Assembly: GCA_037045585.1 (NCBI GenBank)
Contig: JBAOIR010000043.1
Location: forward strand, 1-64,000
DNA: 64,000 nucleotides
Origin: SSF14 sp037045585
GTDB lineage: Bacteria; Actinomycetota; Acidimicrobiia; Acidimicrobiales; Microtrichaceae
Direction: 5' to 3'
Below the pieces are notes generated by a model. The model did no database searches. It saw only the letters and a program-made list of their open reading frames with translations, and was not told the DNA's origin. A program made the position numbers and the translations under genes. Below are positions 15,130 to 23,823 of this stretch, piece after piece (position 1 is the first letter of the stretch; the number at the start of each line of letters is the position of its first letter).

Positions 15130-16527
15130 GTGCATTACGACGTCATCGTGATCGGTGCCGGCAGCGGCAACTCCATCCTCGACCAGGCATTCGCGGACAA
15201 GAAGTGCGCGCTGGTGCAGACCGGAACCTTCGGCGGGACCTGCCTCAACGTGGGCTGCATCCCGACCAAGATGTTCGTCTATCCCGCCGACCTGGCCAGC
15301 TATGCAGCGAGCGACGGTCCGCGGCTCGGGGTCGACACGAGCTTCAACGGGGTCGACTGGTCGTCGATCCGCGACCGGATCTTCGGTCGGATCGACGCGA
15401 TCGAGGCGGGCGGGCGCGACTACCGGCGGCGCAACGAGTGGGCCGAGCTCTACGAAGGTGCGGCCCGCTTCACCGGCCCCAAGGAACTCACCATCGCCCT
15501 CGACTCCGGGGGAGAGGCCACGATCACGGGCGATCAGATCGTGATCGCAACCGGCGCACGGCCGATGATCCCGGCGATCCCCGGGCTCGACGAGGTGGAG
15601 TTCCACACCAGCGACACGATCATGCGGCTGGACGCGCTGCCGGAGCGGATGGCGATCCTGGGTGGCGGGTTCATCGGCTGCGAGTTTGCGCACGTCTTCT
15701 CGTCGTACGGCGTCGAGGTCACCCAGATCCACCGGCACCCGGCGCTGCTCAACCACCACGACGACGACATCGCGCGCCGGTTCACCGAGGTCGCCCGCGG
15801 GGAGTGGGGGCTGCGGCTGGACTCGCAGATCGAGCGGGTGGCGAAGTCGGCGGGCGGCATCGAGGTGCACGTGCTGTGCGCCGACGGCACCCGCGAGGTG
15901 ATCGAGGTCGACAGTCTGCTGATCGCGACCGGCCGCACGCCCAACACCGACACCCTCGACGTCGCCATTGCCGGCATCACGACCAACGCGAAGGGCGTGA
16001 TCACGGTCAGCCCGACGATGGGCACCGGGGTGGACGGGATCTGGGCGCTCGGGGATGTGGCGCACACTCCCGAGCTCAAGCACGTGGCAAACCACGAGGC
16101 CCGCGTCGTACGCCACAACCTGCTGCACCCTGACGCGCCGATCGAAGCCGACCACCGGTTCGTGCCGTCCGCGGTCTTCACCCACCCGCAGATCGCGTCG
16201 GTCGGGCTCACCGAGCGCGACGCCCGCGCGGCCGGGATCGACGTGGCGATCAAGGACCAAGCCTTCGGCGACACCGCCTACGGCTGGGCGATGGAGGACA
16301 AGCACTCCTTCGTGAAGTTGATCGGCGACCGCGCCACCGGAAAGTTGATCGGCGCCCACCTGATGGGGCCGCACGCCGGCAGCCTGATCCAGCCGCTGAT
16401 CATGGCGATGAGCCTCGACCTCCCCGTCGCGGGCTTGGCGCGCTCGCAGTACTGGATCCACCCGGCGCTGGCCGAGGTCGTCGAGAACGCGTTGCTGGGG
16501 CTCGAAGAGGCGCTCGCCCAACGGTGA
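15130..16527 (+). CDS. mtr: Mycothione reductase
   Basis: This flavoenzyme reduces mycothiol disulfide with NADPH and maintains the actinobacterial thiol pool. The 465-residue protein has the N-terminal FAD loop (VIGAGSGNSI), the redox-active disulfide GGTCLNVGCIPTK, a second nucleotide loop (AILGGGFIGCEFAHVF), the FAD-binding GDVAHTPELKHVA and the C-terminal active-site His in HPALAEVVENALLGLE. GAGSGN rather than GxGxxG-Ala, and the Phe-Val-Tyr after PTKM, are typical of mycothione reductase rather than lipoamide dehydrogenase. The start is GTG. It places the left half of the window firmly in mycothiol-producing actinobacteria. The GyrI-like gene follows 8 bases downstream. Confidence 0.92.
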   Translation: MHYDVIVIGAGSGNSILDQAFADKKCALVQTGTFGGTCLNVGCIPTKMFVYPADLASYAASDGPRLGVDTSFNGVDWSSIRDRIFGRIDAIEAGGRDYRRRNEWAELYEGAARFTGPKELTIALDSGGEATITGDQIVIATGARPMIPAIPGLDEVEFHTSDTIMRLDALPERMAILGGGFIGCEFAHVFSSYGVEVTQIHRHPALLNHHDDDIARRFTEVARGEWGLRLDSQIERVAKSAGGIEVHVLCADGTREVIEVDSLLIATGRTPNTDTLDVAIAGITTNAKGVITVSPTMGTGVDGIWALGDVAHTPELKHVANHEARVVRHNLLHPDAPIEADHRFVPSAVFTHPQIASVGLTERDARAAGIDVAIKDQAFGDTAYGWAMEDKHSFVKLIGDRATGKLIGAHLMGPHAGSLIQPLIMAMSLDLPVAGLARSQYWIHPALAEVVENALLGLEEALAQR

Positions 16528-16534
16528 GCGAGGC

Positions 16535-17173
16535 ATGGCGATGAAGGTCGACCTGAAGCGCGAACTGCGGGCGCTCTATCTGCCGCCGAGCCGTGACTTC
16601 GTCGAGGTCGACATACCCGAGATGGGCTATCTGGCCATCGATGGCCAAGGCGATCCCAACGTGTCTTCGGGGTACGCCGATGCCGTCGCGGCGCTGTATG
16701 CGTGCGCCTATGCGATCAAGTTCGGCTTCCGGGCGCGGACCGGCGACGACTTTGTGGTGCCACCGCTGGAGGGGCTTTGGTCGAGCCCGGATCCGGCCGA
16801 CTTCGTCACGCGGCAGAAGGCCAACTGGGAGTGGACGATGCTGATCGCGATGCCTGCCATCGTGACTACTGAGGACATCGAGGCGGGGATCGCCAAGGCG
16901 GCGCGCGCCAAACCCGAGCTGCCGGTCTCCCAGGTGCGCCAGTGGACCTGGACAGAGGGCCGGTGCCTGCAGATCCTCCACCTCGGCAGCTATGACGACG
17001 AGGCTCCGACGCTCGCCCGGCTCCATGACCAGGTGATGCCGTCTCTGGGGCTGACCTTCAACGGTCGCCACCACGAGATCTACCTCAGCGATCCGCGGCG
17101 CGTACCGCCGGAGCGCCTTAAGACCGTCTTGCGCCAACCGGTCCGAGCGGCGGACGCCTCGGGGGCTGTCTAG
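16535..17173 (+). CDS. GyrI-like small-molecule-binding domain protein
   Basis: The 212-residue protein resembles the stand-alone GyrI-like (SOUL-type) family. It has MGYLAIDGQGDPN near residue 30, then YADAVAALYACAYAIKFGF, a Trp-rich centre (LEGLWSS, NWEWTMLIAMP) and a C-terminal HHEIYLSDPRRVPPERLKTVLRQP. Family members bind hydrophobic ligands, and some have been reported to hydrolyse electrophilic compounds. No specific function is claimed here. It starts 8 bases after mtr and probably shares its transcript. The 3' end overlaps the convergent selO by 4 bases. Confidence 0.8.
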   Translation: MAMKVDLKRELRALYLPPSRDFVEVDIPEMGYLAIDGQGDPNVSSGYADAVAALYACAYAIKFGFRARTGDDFVVPPLEGLWSSPDPADFVTRQKANWEWTMLIAMPAIVTTEDIEAGIAKAARAKPELPVSQVRQWTWTEGRCLQILHLGSYDDEAPTLARLHDQVMPSLGLTFNGRHHEIYLSDPRRVPPERLKTVLRQPVRAADASGAV

Positions 17174-18750
17174 GTGCCGCAGTAGGTGACGTAGGAGTCG
17201 GTGAAGGACTGCGGGCCGGGCGATGTGAAGTGGGTCGGGGCGTCGGCGGCGAAGGGGTCGCGGACGGCGGCTAACAGCTCGTGGAACGGCTCCTCGTTGC
17301 CGGCGTTGGCGGCGGCCAGCGCTTCCTCGACGAGGTGGTTGCGGGGGAGGACCAGCGGGTTGACCGCGTCCATGGCGTCGGCGATTGCAGCCGCTTGGCC
17401 ACTGGCATCTGAGCCGGAGGCCGCGAGGCCGAGCCGGGGGAGCCAGCGCGCCGACCACGCGTCGTACGCCGCCAGGTCGAGCACCTGCCCGCGCACCGCG
17501 TCGGCCTCCCCACGCAATTGCCGCGCCAGCCCGCGGAAGAGCAGCGTGTAGTCGAGCCGGGCTTCCTTGGCCAGCGCCAGCAGGTCACGGAGGAGTTCGC
17601 GGTCGCGCTGGTCGGCCTCGGGGCCATCAAGAGCTCCAGGGTCGATCCCAAGCTTCGCCCGCATCCGCTCGAGGTAGGCAGCGTCGAACAGGTCGAAGAA
17701 GCCCTCGACGGTCTCGGTCGCGCGGGCGATGGCGAGGTTCTCATCGCCGCTGTCCCCGCCGTCCCTGCTATCCCCGCCATCCCCGGAGCCATCTCCCAAA
17801 AGCGGCAGCAGCGACTCGGCGAACCGAGACAGGTTCCAAGCGGCGATCGGCGGCTGGTTGCCGAAGCGGTAGCGCCCGCCGGTATCGATCGAGCTGAAGA
17901 CGGTGTGCTCGTCGTACCTCTCCAAGAACGCGCACGGACCGTAGTCGATGGTCTCCCCGGAGATCGTCATGTTGTCGGTGTTCATCACCCCGTGGATGAA
18001 GCCGACCGCCATCCAATCGGCCACCAACCTCGCCTGCCGCGCGACCACGCCCCGCAGCAGCCCGAGGTAGTCGCCCGGCTCCACTTCGGGGTAGTGGCGG
18101 GCCATCGCGTAGTCGGCGAGCTGCCGCAGTTGCTCGATCGTGCCGCGGGTGCGGACCAGTTCGAAGGTGCCGACGCGCAGGTGGGAGGCGGCCACGCGGG
18201 TGAGTACGGCGCCGGGTTCGAGCCCTTGGCGGGCAACCAGGTCACCGGTGCGCACCGCCGCCAATGCGCGGGTGGTCGGGATGCCGAGGGCATGCATCGC
18301 CTCGCCCAACAGGTACTCCCGCAGCACCGGGCCCAGCACCGCCTTGCCGTCGCCGCCGCGGGAGAACGGCGTCCGTCCCGACCCCTTGAGCGCCACATCC
18401 CGGCGTACGCCGTCACGGTCGATCAGCTCGCCGAGCAACAGCGCTCGGCCATCGCCGAGGACGGGGGAGAACTGACCGAACTGGTGCCCGGCATATGCCT
18501 GCGCGAGCGGCTGGGCATCGGCCGGAAGAGAGGAGCCTCCCAACACCGCGATGCCTTCGGCCGAGTGCAGATAGGCAGGGTTGAGTCCGAGCTCCTCGGC
18601 GAGTTCGTCGTTGGCCGCGACCAGCACCGGATCGATGCTCGGGGTGGGCTGCCACGGCACGTAGAAGCCGTCCAGCTCCCGCGCATAGGAGTTGTCGAAC
18701 CCCCACGCATTGGCCGCCGGGGCGGCGGTCTCCGAAACCGTGGCTGACAT
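17170..18750 (-). CDS. selO: SelO/YdiU family protein AMPylase
   Basis: SelO is a pseudokinase-fold enzyme that transfers AMP to protein Ser, Thr or Tyr residues, linked to redox stress. The 526-residue protein has the N-terminal NSYARELDGFYVP, the nucleotide-binding KGSGRTPFSRGGDGKAVLGPVLREYL, the metal region GVMNTDNMTISGETIDYGPCAFL and the conserved terminal YCGT. The last Cys is where many members carry selenocysteine or a redox Cys. The ATG at 18750 begins the homology. An Asp/Gly/Ser-rich insert (about residues 320-337, GDGSGDGGDSRDGGDSGD) is encoded by a short slippage-prone repeat at 17745-17795. It is convergent with the GyrI-like gene. Confidence 0.92.
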   Translation of the reverse strand: MSATVSETAAPAANAWGFDNSYARELDGFYVPWQPTPSIDPVLVAANDELAEELGLNPAYLHSAEGIAVLGGSSLPADAQPLAQAYAGHQFGQFSPVLGDGRALLLGELIDRDGVRRDVALKGSGRTPFSRGGDGKAVLGPVLREYLLGEAMHALGIPTTRALAAVRTGDLVARQGLEPGAVLTRVAASHLRVGTFELVRTRGTIEQLRQLADYAMARHYPEVEPGDYLGLLRGVVARQARLVADWMAVGFIHGVMNTDNMTISGETIDYGPCAFLERYDEHTVFSSIDTGGRYRFGNQPPIAAWNLSRFAESLLPLLGDGSGDGGDSRDGGDSGDENLAIARATETVEGFFDLFDAAYLERMRAKLGIDPGALDGPEADQRDRELLRDLLALAKEARLDYTLLFRGLARQLRGEADAVRGQVLDLAAYDAWSARWLPRLGLAASGSDASGQAAAIADAMDAVNPLVLPRNHLVEEALAAANAGNEEPFHELLAAVRDPFAADAPTHFTSPGPQSFTDSYVTYCGT

Positions 18751-18921
18751 CCCTCCAGACTGCCAGAGTCCGGAACAAAGGGGTGGGCCGAAGGGCTGAT
18801 CACTATCGTTCTTGTAGGCCAGATTTATCCACAGGCACTGTTGCTCACACCTGTTGCACGGGCATGATCGGGGCTTACCAGCCGTGCTGGAGAGTTTGGG
18901 CAAAGAGAGTATGAGGGTGAG

Positions 18922-19488
18922 ATGCGCGAGGTGATCGGGGCGGGCCTGGGTCCCCAGGTTTCGTTCGTCGGTCCCTTCGGCGTGGGAAAAACCACCGCCG
19001 TGGTCACCGTCTGCCCCACCAAAGTCGTGATGACCGAGGTGTTCTCTTCCACCGCCAAGGCCGTCCCGGGCAAGCACGCCAAGGCCACCACGACGGTCGG
19101 CCTGGAGATCGGCGAGTGGACCGCCGAGGACGGTACCGTCGTGTGCGTGGTCGGCACTCCCGGCCAGGAGCGTTTCGACATGGTGCGTCGCTCGGCGATG
19201 CCACGCAGCAGTGCTGTGGTGCTCTGGCTCTACGGCGACCACGCGGCCGCGCTGGAGGATGCCGGGCTGTGGCTCGACTTCGTCACCCGCGAGGTGCCCT
19301 CCCGCAAGCTCGTCGTCGCGCTGACCCGCACCGACGTCTCCACCCCGATCGAGGAGATCCGCGAGGTGGTCGCCTCGGTCGACCCCGATATCCCGATGAT
19401 CGCCGCCGACCCGCGTGATGCCGAGTCGGTCACCGAAGTCCTCAAAGCCGCGCTCGCCCGCACCTCCCCGAAGCAGGCGGTGGGCTGA
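18922..19488 (+). CDS. MglA-like small GTPase (conservon-type, CvnD-like)
   Basis: The 188-residue protein is a Ras-like GTPase of the bacterial type found in Streptomyces conservons. It has the P-loop GPFGVGKTT (residues 14-22), a G3 motif GTPGQERF (about 78-85) and a G4-like TRTD (about 133-136). As in CvnD proteins, G3 starts with Gly instead of Asp and G4 departs from NKxD. There is no membrane anchor. It is followed without a gap by one Roadblock/LC7 protein (ATG overlapping the stop, ATGG/TGATGG) and 150 bases later by a second. The usual histidine-kinase-like and DUF742 members of conservons are absent. The trio probably forms a signalling switch. Confidence 0.85.
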   Translation: MREVIGAGLGPQVSFVGPFGVGKTTAVVTVCPTKVVMTEVFSSTAKAVPGKHAKATTTVGLEIGEWTAEDGTVVCVVGTPGQERFDMVRRSAMPRSSAVVLWLYGDHAAALEDAGLWLDFVTREVPSRKLVVALTRTDVSTPIEEIREVVASVDPDIPMIAADPRDAESVTEVLKAALARTSPKQAVG

Positions 19489-19985
19489 TGGCGGTCAACC
19501 CGGGCGAGGTGATCGCCCTGCACCCGGCACACGGGCGGCATGAAGCCGCCCTCGACGAAGACATCGCCGCTCACTGGGATCTCTGGTCGGCTCAGATCGG
19601 CCGGGCACTGATGCCGACCCTGCGGGAGCTCGCCGAGGCCATCAAGGGCTTCAAGTCGGCGATGATCTGCACCGCCGACGGCTTCAACCTGTGCACGCTC
19701 GGCCTCGACGAGTCCGGCGTACGCCGTCTCGCGGCGCTCACCTCCTCGATGCACTCGATCGCCGACGCGGTGACCGAGGCCGTCCACGACGACGAGGACC
19801 GCAAGCTCGACCGGATCACGCTCACCGACGGCAACGCGACCACGGTGGTGCTCGCCGTGCGCAACTTGATCGTCGGCGAGCTCCTCCTCTGGGTGACCGC
19901 CGAATCCGAGACCCTCGGGGCGCTCCTGGTGCGCGCCGATCGGGCGGCCGCGGGGATCCGGCAGATCCTCGAAGTCGAGGACTGA
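19488..19985 (+). CDS. Roadblock/LC7 domain protein
   Basis: The 165-residue protein has an acidic N-terminal extension of about 40 residues. A Roadblock/LC7 domain follows (LMPTLRELAEAIKGFKSAMICTADGFNLCTLGL to TLGALLVRADRAAAGIRQIL). Such proteins dimerise and act as GTPase-activating partners of MglA-like GTPases. Its ATG overlaps the stop of the GTPase gene, so the two are translationally coupled and probably made in equal amounts. Confidence 0.8.
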   Translation: MAVNPGEVIALHPAHGRHEAALDEDIAAHWDLWSAQIGRALMPTLRELAEAIKGFKSAMICTADGFNLCTLGLDESGVRRLAALTSSMHSIADAVTEAVHDDEDRKLDRITLTDGNATTVVLAVRNLIVGELLLWVTAESETLGALLVRADRAAAGIRQILEVED

Positions 19986-20137
19986 CGAGCCGGTTTCGGC
20001 ACTTCTGGGCGGATCGGCACTAGCAGCAACCCCAGTCTTCCCATTAGCATCCACACGGCACTTGATGCACACACGACACGCACGACACATCGGATTTCCC
20101 TGACCGGGTCATCTCAGCGGCACGAAGGAGCTTCCCC

Positions 20138-20530
20138 ATGCTTGACGTCGACATCGCCCAACTCGAAGACACCGTCACCGAGATCAAGGGGCTGTTGCGA
20201 GACGGCCTGATCGCCACCGATGTGTGGGACATCGAGACCGGCTTGAGCCTGGCCGGCCACAACCCGCAGCCCGAGGCCACCGCGCTCTTCAACCTGCTCA
20301 CCCAGGAAATGCAGCGCACCTTGCGCGGCTCCGGCTTCCCGGGCCTGGACCGCTACTACATCCTCGATCTCGAGCAGAGCAACATCGTGGTCTGCCAGCT
20401 GCACGGCGAGGACATGATGTCCGGCATGCTGCTCGACGCCAACCGCACCAACCTCGGTGTCCTGGTCAGCGTCGCCATCCCGCGCTACGCGGTCGGGGTC
20501 ACCAAGGCCCGCCGCGGCGGTGACAGCTAG
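20138..20530 (+). CDS. Second Roadblock/LC7-like protein
   Basis: The 130-residue protein begins MLDVDIAQLEDTVTEIKGLLRDGLIATDVWDIETG. The pattern of a helix, a strand with a conserved DIETG turn and a later QSNIVVCQLHGEDMMSGMLLD fits a divergent Roadblock/LC7 fold. It follows the first Roadblock gene by 152 bases, in which I see only a CACGACACGCACGACACA repeat and no gene. Its last 11 bases overlap the GTG start of gluQ. I infer a second regulatory partner for the upstream GTPase. Confidence 0.7.
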   Translation: MLDVDIAQLEDTVTEIKGLLRDGLIATDVWDIETGLSLAGHNPQPEATALFNLLTQEMQRTLRGSGFPGLDRYYILDLEQSNIVVCQLHGEDMMSGMLLDANRTNLGVLVSVAIPRYAVGVTKARRGGDS

Positions 20531-21512
20531 GACCGACGCCGGCTTCTCCGGCGCCACGCCCGGTTCCACGGGGGACGACCCTCGGGGAGCCGGGCGCTTT
20601 GCTCCCAGCCCCTCGGGGGAGTTGCATCTCGGCAATCTGCGTACGGCGCTGCTGGCGTGGCTGGCGGCGCGCGCCTCGGGGCGCCGCTTCTTGGTTCGGA
20701 TGGAGGACCTGGACCGCGACCGCACCGTGGCCGACGCAGCCGATCAGCAGCTCGCCGATCTGGCCGCCCTCGGTCTCGACTGGGACGGCGAGGTGTGGGT
20801 GCAGTCGCAGCGGTTCGGGGTGTACGCCGACGCGGTCGACCATCTGCGCGAGCTCGGCCTCACCTATGAGTGCTTCTGCACCCGCCGCGAGATCCGGGAG
20901 GCCGCCTCTGCGCCCCAGGTGACCGCGGGGCCGGACGGAATCCGGGTGCCGCCCGACGGCGCCTACCCGGGCACCTGCCGCAACCTGACCCCCGACCAGC
21001 GCGCCGAGCGCCGCGCACACGGCCGCACCCCCGCGATCCGGCTGCGATCCGAGGTTGCCGAGTGGTCGGTCGAGGACGCGCTGCACGGGCACTATGTCGG
21101 CAGCGTCGATGACCTGGTCCTGGTGCGAGGTGACGGGGCCCCGGCCTACAACCTGGCCGTCGTCATCGACGACGCCGCCCAAGGGATCGACCAGGTGGTC
21201 CGGGGCGACGATCTGCTCTCCTCGGCCCCTCGCCAGGCCTATCTGGCCACGCTGCTGGGGTTGCGGGTGCCGAGCTACGGGCACGTCCCGCTAGCCCTCA
21301 ACCCAGCCGGTCAGCGGTTGGCCAAGCGCGACGGTGCCGTGACCTTGTCGCAGCTCGCTGAGCGGGGGATGGGCCCTGGGAGGGTGCTGTCCCTGCTGGC
21401 GAGCTCGGCCGGGTTGGCGGAGCCGGGCGCAGAGGTCACGGCGGATGAGCTGGTCGCGCGCTTCACCTGGGACGCGCTTGTGGATGAGCCGTGGATCGTG
21501 GATCCGGCGTAG
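20520..21512 (+). CDS. gluQ: Glutamyl-Q tRNA(Asp) synthetase
   Basis: GluQ (YadB) attaches glutamate to queuosine in tRNA(Asp). It is a truncated glutamyl-tRNA synthetase without the anticodon-binding domain, and the about 330-residue length fits. The HIGH-equivalent FAPSPSGELHLGN, the zinc ligands CFC and YPGTC, the substrate loop YNLAVVIDDAAQGIDQVVRGDDLL and the KMSKS-equivalent LAKRDG are all present. The GTG at 20520 overlaps the upstream Roadblock gene. Its neighbours yhhQ and tgt supply queuosine precursors and their insertion, so the locus is a coherent queuosine set. Confidence 0.92.
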   Translation: MTARTDAGFSGATPGSTGDDPRGAGRFAPSPSGELHLGNLRTALLAWLAARASGRRFLVRMEDLDRDRTVADAADQQLADLAALGLDWDGEVWVQSQRFGVYADAVDHLRELGLTYECFCTRREIREAASAPQVTAGPDGIRVPPDGAYPGTCRNLTPDQRAERRAHGRTPAIRLRSEVAEWSVEDALHGHYVGSVDDLVLVRGDGAPAYNLAVVIDDAAQGIDQVVRGDDLLSSAPRQAYLATLLGLRVPSYGHVPLALNPAGQRLAKRDGAVTLSQLAERGMGPGRVLSLLASSAGLAEPGAEVTADELVARFTWDALVDEPWIVDPA

Positions 21513-21523
21513 GCTGTGCGGCC

Positions 21524-22210
21524 GTGACCATGACCCCCGAACGCGCCGAGCCGCGCTTCGTGACCACCCCGAGTGCGACGTACGCCGTGGTGGTCTCGGT
21601 CTTCTGCAGCTTGCTGCTGATCTCCAACATCGCGGCGACCAAGACGATCACGCTGGCCACCGACGTACCCCTTCTCGGTGGGATCTACACCGACGGCGGC
21701 GCACTGCTCTTCCCGCTCACCTACGTGCTCGGCGACGTGCTGGCCGAGGTCTACGGCTTCACCCAAGCCCGGCGCGCCATCCTGGTCGGCTTCGCCATGG
21801 CGGCGCTCGCGTCGGTCACCTTCCTGATCGTCGGCGCAGCGCCGGCGGGCCCGGGCTATGAGAACCAGGAGGCGTTCTCGGCGGTGCTCGGCTTCGTGCC
21901 GCGCATCGTCTTCGCCTCGCTGGTCGGCTACGTCGTCGGGCAGTTGCTCAACGCCTATGTGCTGGTCTGGCTCAAGCGGCGCGGCGAGGGCCGGCTGTGG
22001 GCTCGGCTGATCGGATCGACCGTCGTCGGAGAGTTCGCCGACACCGCGCTCTTCGCGTTCATCGCCTTCGCCGGGATCTTCCCGAGCTGGGGGTCATTGC
22101 TCTCCTTCACCGTCGTCGGCTACCTCTACAAGGTGGCGGTCGAAGTGATCTGCCTGCCCTTCACCTACCGGGTGATCGGCTGGATCAAGCGTCGCGAAGA
22201 GCTCGTCTGA
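21524..22210 (+). CDS. yhhQ: Queuosine precursor transporter YhhQ/QPT
   Basis: The 228-residue membrane protein has about six helices and the QPT family signatures: VVSVFCSLLLISNIAATKTI, GGALLFPLTYVLGDVLAEVYGF and TVVGEFADTALFAFIAFAGI. The family imports queuosine precursors such as preQ0 or preQ1. The GTG at 21524 lies 11 bases after gluQ, in the same transcript. The gene is convergent with tgt, with only 21 bases between stops. Confidence 0.9.
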   Translation: MTMTPERAEPRFVTTPSATYAVVVSVFCSLLLISNIAATKTITLATDVPLLGGIYTDGGALLFPLTYVLGDVLAEVYGFTQARRAILVGFAMAALASVTFLIVGAAPAGPGYENQEAFSAVLGFVPRIVFASLVGYVVGQLLNAYVLVWLKRRGEGRLWARLIGSTVVGEFADTALFAFIAFAGIFPSWGSLLSFTVVGYLYKVAVEVICLPFTYRVIGWIKRREELV

Positions 22211-22231
22211 GCCTGCCAGGCTGCTGAGCGC

Positions 22232-23524
22232 TTAGTGGGCAACCGTCTTGGCGTAGTAGCGGCCGAGGGTCTCCTCGCGGAACTCCTCGAAGCTGCCCTG
22301 CTCGATGCTCGCCCGGATGTTGTCGACCAGCCGCACGATGAAGCGTTCGTTGTGGATGGTCGCAAGCGTCGAGGCCAGCATTTCCTTGGCCTTGAACAAG
22401 TGGTGCAGGTAGGCGCGGGTGTAGTGCGCGCAGGTGTAACAGTCGCACTCCTCGTCGACCGGCCGGAAGGCCCGCCTGTTGGCCGCCGTGTTCACGTTGA
22501 ACCGGCCGTCGCGGGTATAGAGCGCCGCGTTGCGGGCCACCCGGGACGGCGAGACGCAGTCGAAGGTGTCGGCGCCGTTCTCGATGGCGGTGAAGAGATC
22601 GTCGGGTTCGGAGATGCCGAGAAGGTGCCGGGGCTTGGTGACGGGGAGTTCGTCGCAGACCCAGCCGACGATGGTGCCGAGGTTCTCCTTCTCCAAGGCG
22701 CCACCGATCCCGAATCCGTCGAATGCCCAAGCCCGGCCGCTTTCGCCTGCGCTTTCGTCTTCCTCAGTGACGGCGAGGGCGGCGAGGTCGCGCGCGGCTT
22801 GGCGACGGAGGTCTTCGTACTGCGCACCTTGTACGACGCCGAAGAGCGCTTGGTACGGGCGGTGCGTGCGGCCGAGGGTCTGCCGACCGTGCTCGGCCAG
22901 GCAGCGGATCGCCCAGTCCTGGGTCCGGCGTACGGCTTGCTCCTGATAGCCCCGACTGTTGAGCAGGGTCGTGCACTCATCGAAGGCGAAGATGATGTCG
23001 GCGCCGAGCTGATGCTGGACCTCGATGGAGCGTTCCGGGGTGAAGCGGTGCCGCTGGCCGTTGAGGTGACTGATGAAGGTGACGCCGTCGTCGTCGACAT
23101 GCGCAAGGCGGCTCTTGCCCGCGGCGATCACGTCGTCGTTCTCGAGGCCGGCGGTGTCCATCGCCAGCACCTTCTTGAACCCTTGGCCCAGCGACAGCAC
23201 CTGGAAGCCGCCGGAGTCGGTGAAGGTCGGGCCGGGCCAGTTCATGAAGGCGCCGACGCCGCCGGCTTCGTCAACGATGTCGGGGCCGGGCTGGAGGAAG
23301 AGGTGGTAGGCGTTGGCGAGCACCGCCTGGGCGCCGAGGTCCTGCATGGTTTCGGGAAGGACGGCCTTGACCGTCGCCTTGGTGCCGACGGCGATGAATG
23401 CCGGGGTCTGGATCTGCCCGTGCGGCGTGCTGATCGTGCCGGTGCGGCCGTGGCGGCCCGGAAGGGTGGTGCCGACCTCGAAGCCGAAGGTGTCCTGGGA
23501 CTGACCGGCCGGGGGAGTGTTCAC
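22232..23524 (-). CDS. tgt: tRNA-guanine transglycosylase
   Basis: TGT exchanges guanine at the wobble position of GUN-anticodon tRNAs for a queuosine precursor base. The protein (about 430 residues) has the active-site FTDSGGFQVLSLG, the catalytic region GISEPDDLFTAIENGADTFDCVSPSR and the zinc site CDCYTCAHYTRAYLHHL. It carries a moderately long insert near TGAALEK-equivalent ESAGESGRAWAFDGFGIGGALEKEN. Its start is a GTG (23524) overlapping the stop of the glutaredoxin-like gene, which implies coupling. No preQ0 biosynthesis gene is in view, so salvage through the adjacent transporter is the likely source. Confidence 0.93.
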   Translation of the reverse strand: MNTPPAGQSQDTFGFEVGTTLPGRHGRTGTISTPHGQIQTPAFIAVGTKATVKAVLPETMQDLGAQAVLANAYHLFLQPGPDIVDEAGGVGAFMNWPGPTFTDSGGFQVLSLGQGFKKVLAMDTAGLENDDVIAAGKSRLAHVDDDGVTFISHLNGQRHRFTPERSIEVQHQLGADIIFAFDECTTLLNSRGYQEQAVRRTQDWAIRCLAEHGRQTLGRTHRPYQALFGVVQGAQYEDLRRQAARDLAALAVTEEDESAGESGRAWAFDGFGIGGALEKENLGTIVGWVCDELPVTKPRHLLGISEPDDLFTAIENGADTFDCVSPSRVARNAALYTRDGRFNVNTAANRRAFRPVDEECDCYTCAHYTRAYLHHLFKAKEMLASTLATIHNERFIVRLVDNIRASIEQGSFEEFREETLGRYYAKTVAH

Positions 23525-23823
23525 TCGGCGGCGGCCAGCGCCTCGAGCACCAGGCCGGGGCTCGGGTTGGTGTGTGCGACGCCGTCGATCACCACGGTCG
23601 GTACGGTCTCGTTGCCGTCGTTGACGCTGCGAACGTACGCCGCCGCGTCGGCGTCCTCCCAGATGTTCACCCAAGCCGCTCGGTCGGCGTGCTGGCTCAC
23701 CGCGCTGCGCAGGATCATGCAGAACGGACACCCCGGCCGCCAGTAGATCGCCACCCCCTGCTGAGCGTGCTCGATGGCCTCGGCATGAGTCGCCGGTTCT
23801 GGTCGGCGGAACGGGTTGCGCAT
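23521..23823 (-). CDS. Glutaredoxin-like / mycoredoxin-like thiol oxidoreductase
   Basis: The 100-residue protein has the glutaredoxin active site WRPGCPFCMILR (CxxC near residues 31-34) and the cis-Pro strand ETVPTVVIDG, the pattern of the NrdH/mycoredoxin group. In actinobacteria such proteins reduce mycothiol mixed disulfides or supply electrons to reductases. The ATG at 23823 gives a normal-length protein. Upstream in-frame residues look unrelated. It overlaps the tgt start by 4 bases. Confidence 0.82.
   Translation of the reverse strand: MRNPFRRPEPATHAEAIEHAQQGVAIYWRPGCPFCMILRSAVSQHADRAAWVNIWEDADAAAYVRSVNDGNETVPTVVIDGVAHTNPSPGLVLEALAAAE

Noticed and set aside
18225..18245. GGGTTCGAGCCC, resembling a tRNA T-loop
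   Set aside because: It lies inside conserved selO codons and no acceptor or anticodon stem can be folded around it.
18825..18833. TTATCCACA, a perfect DnaA-box match upstream of the GTPase gene
   Set aside because: It is a single site without companions, an AT-rich stretch or origin genes, so chance is likely.
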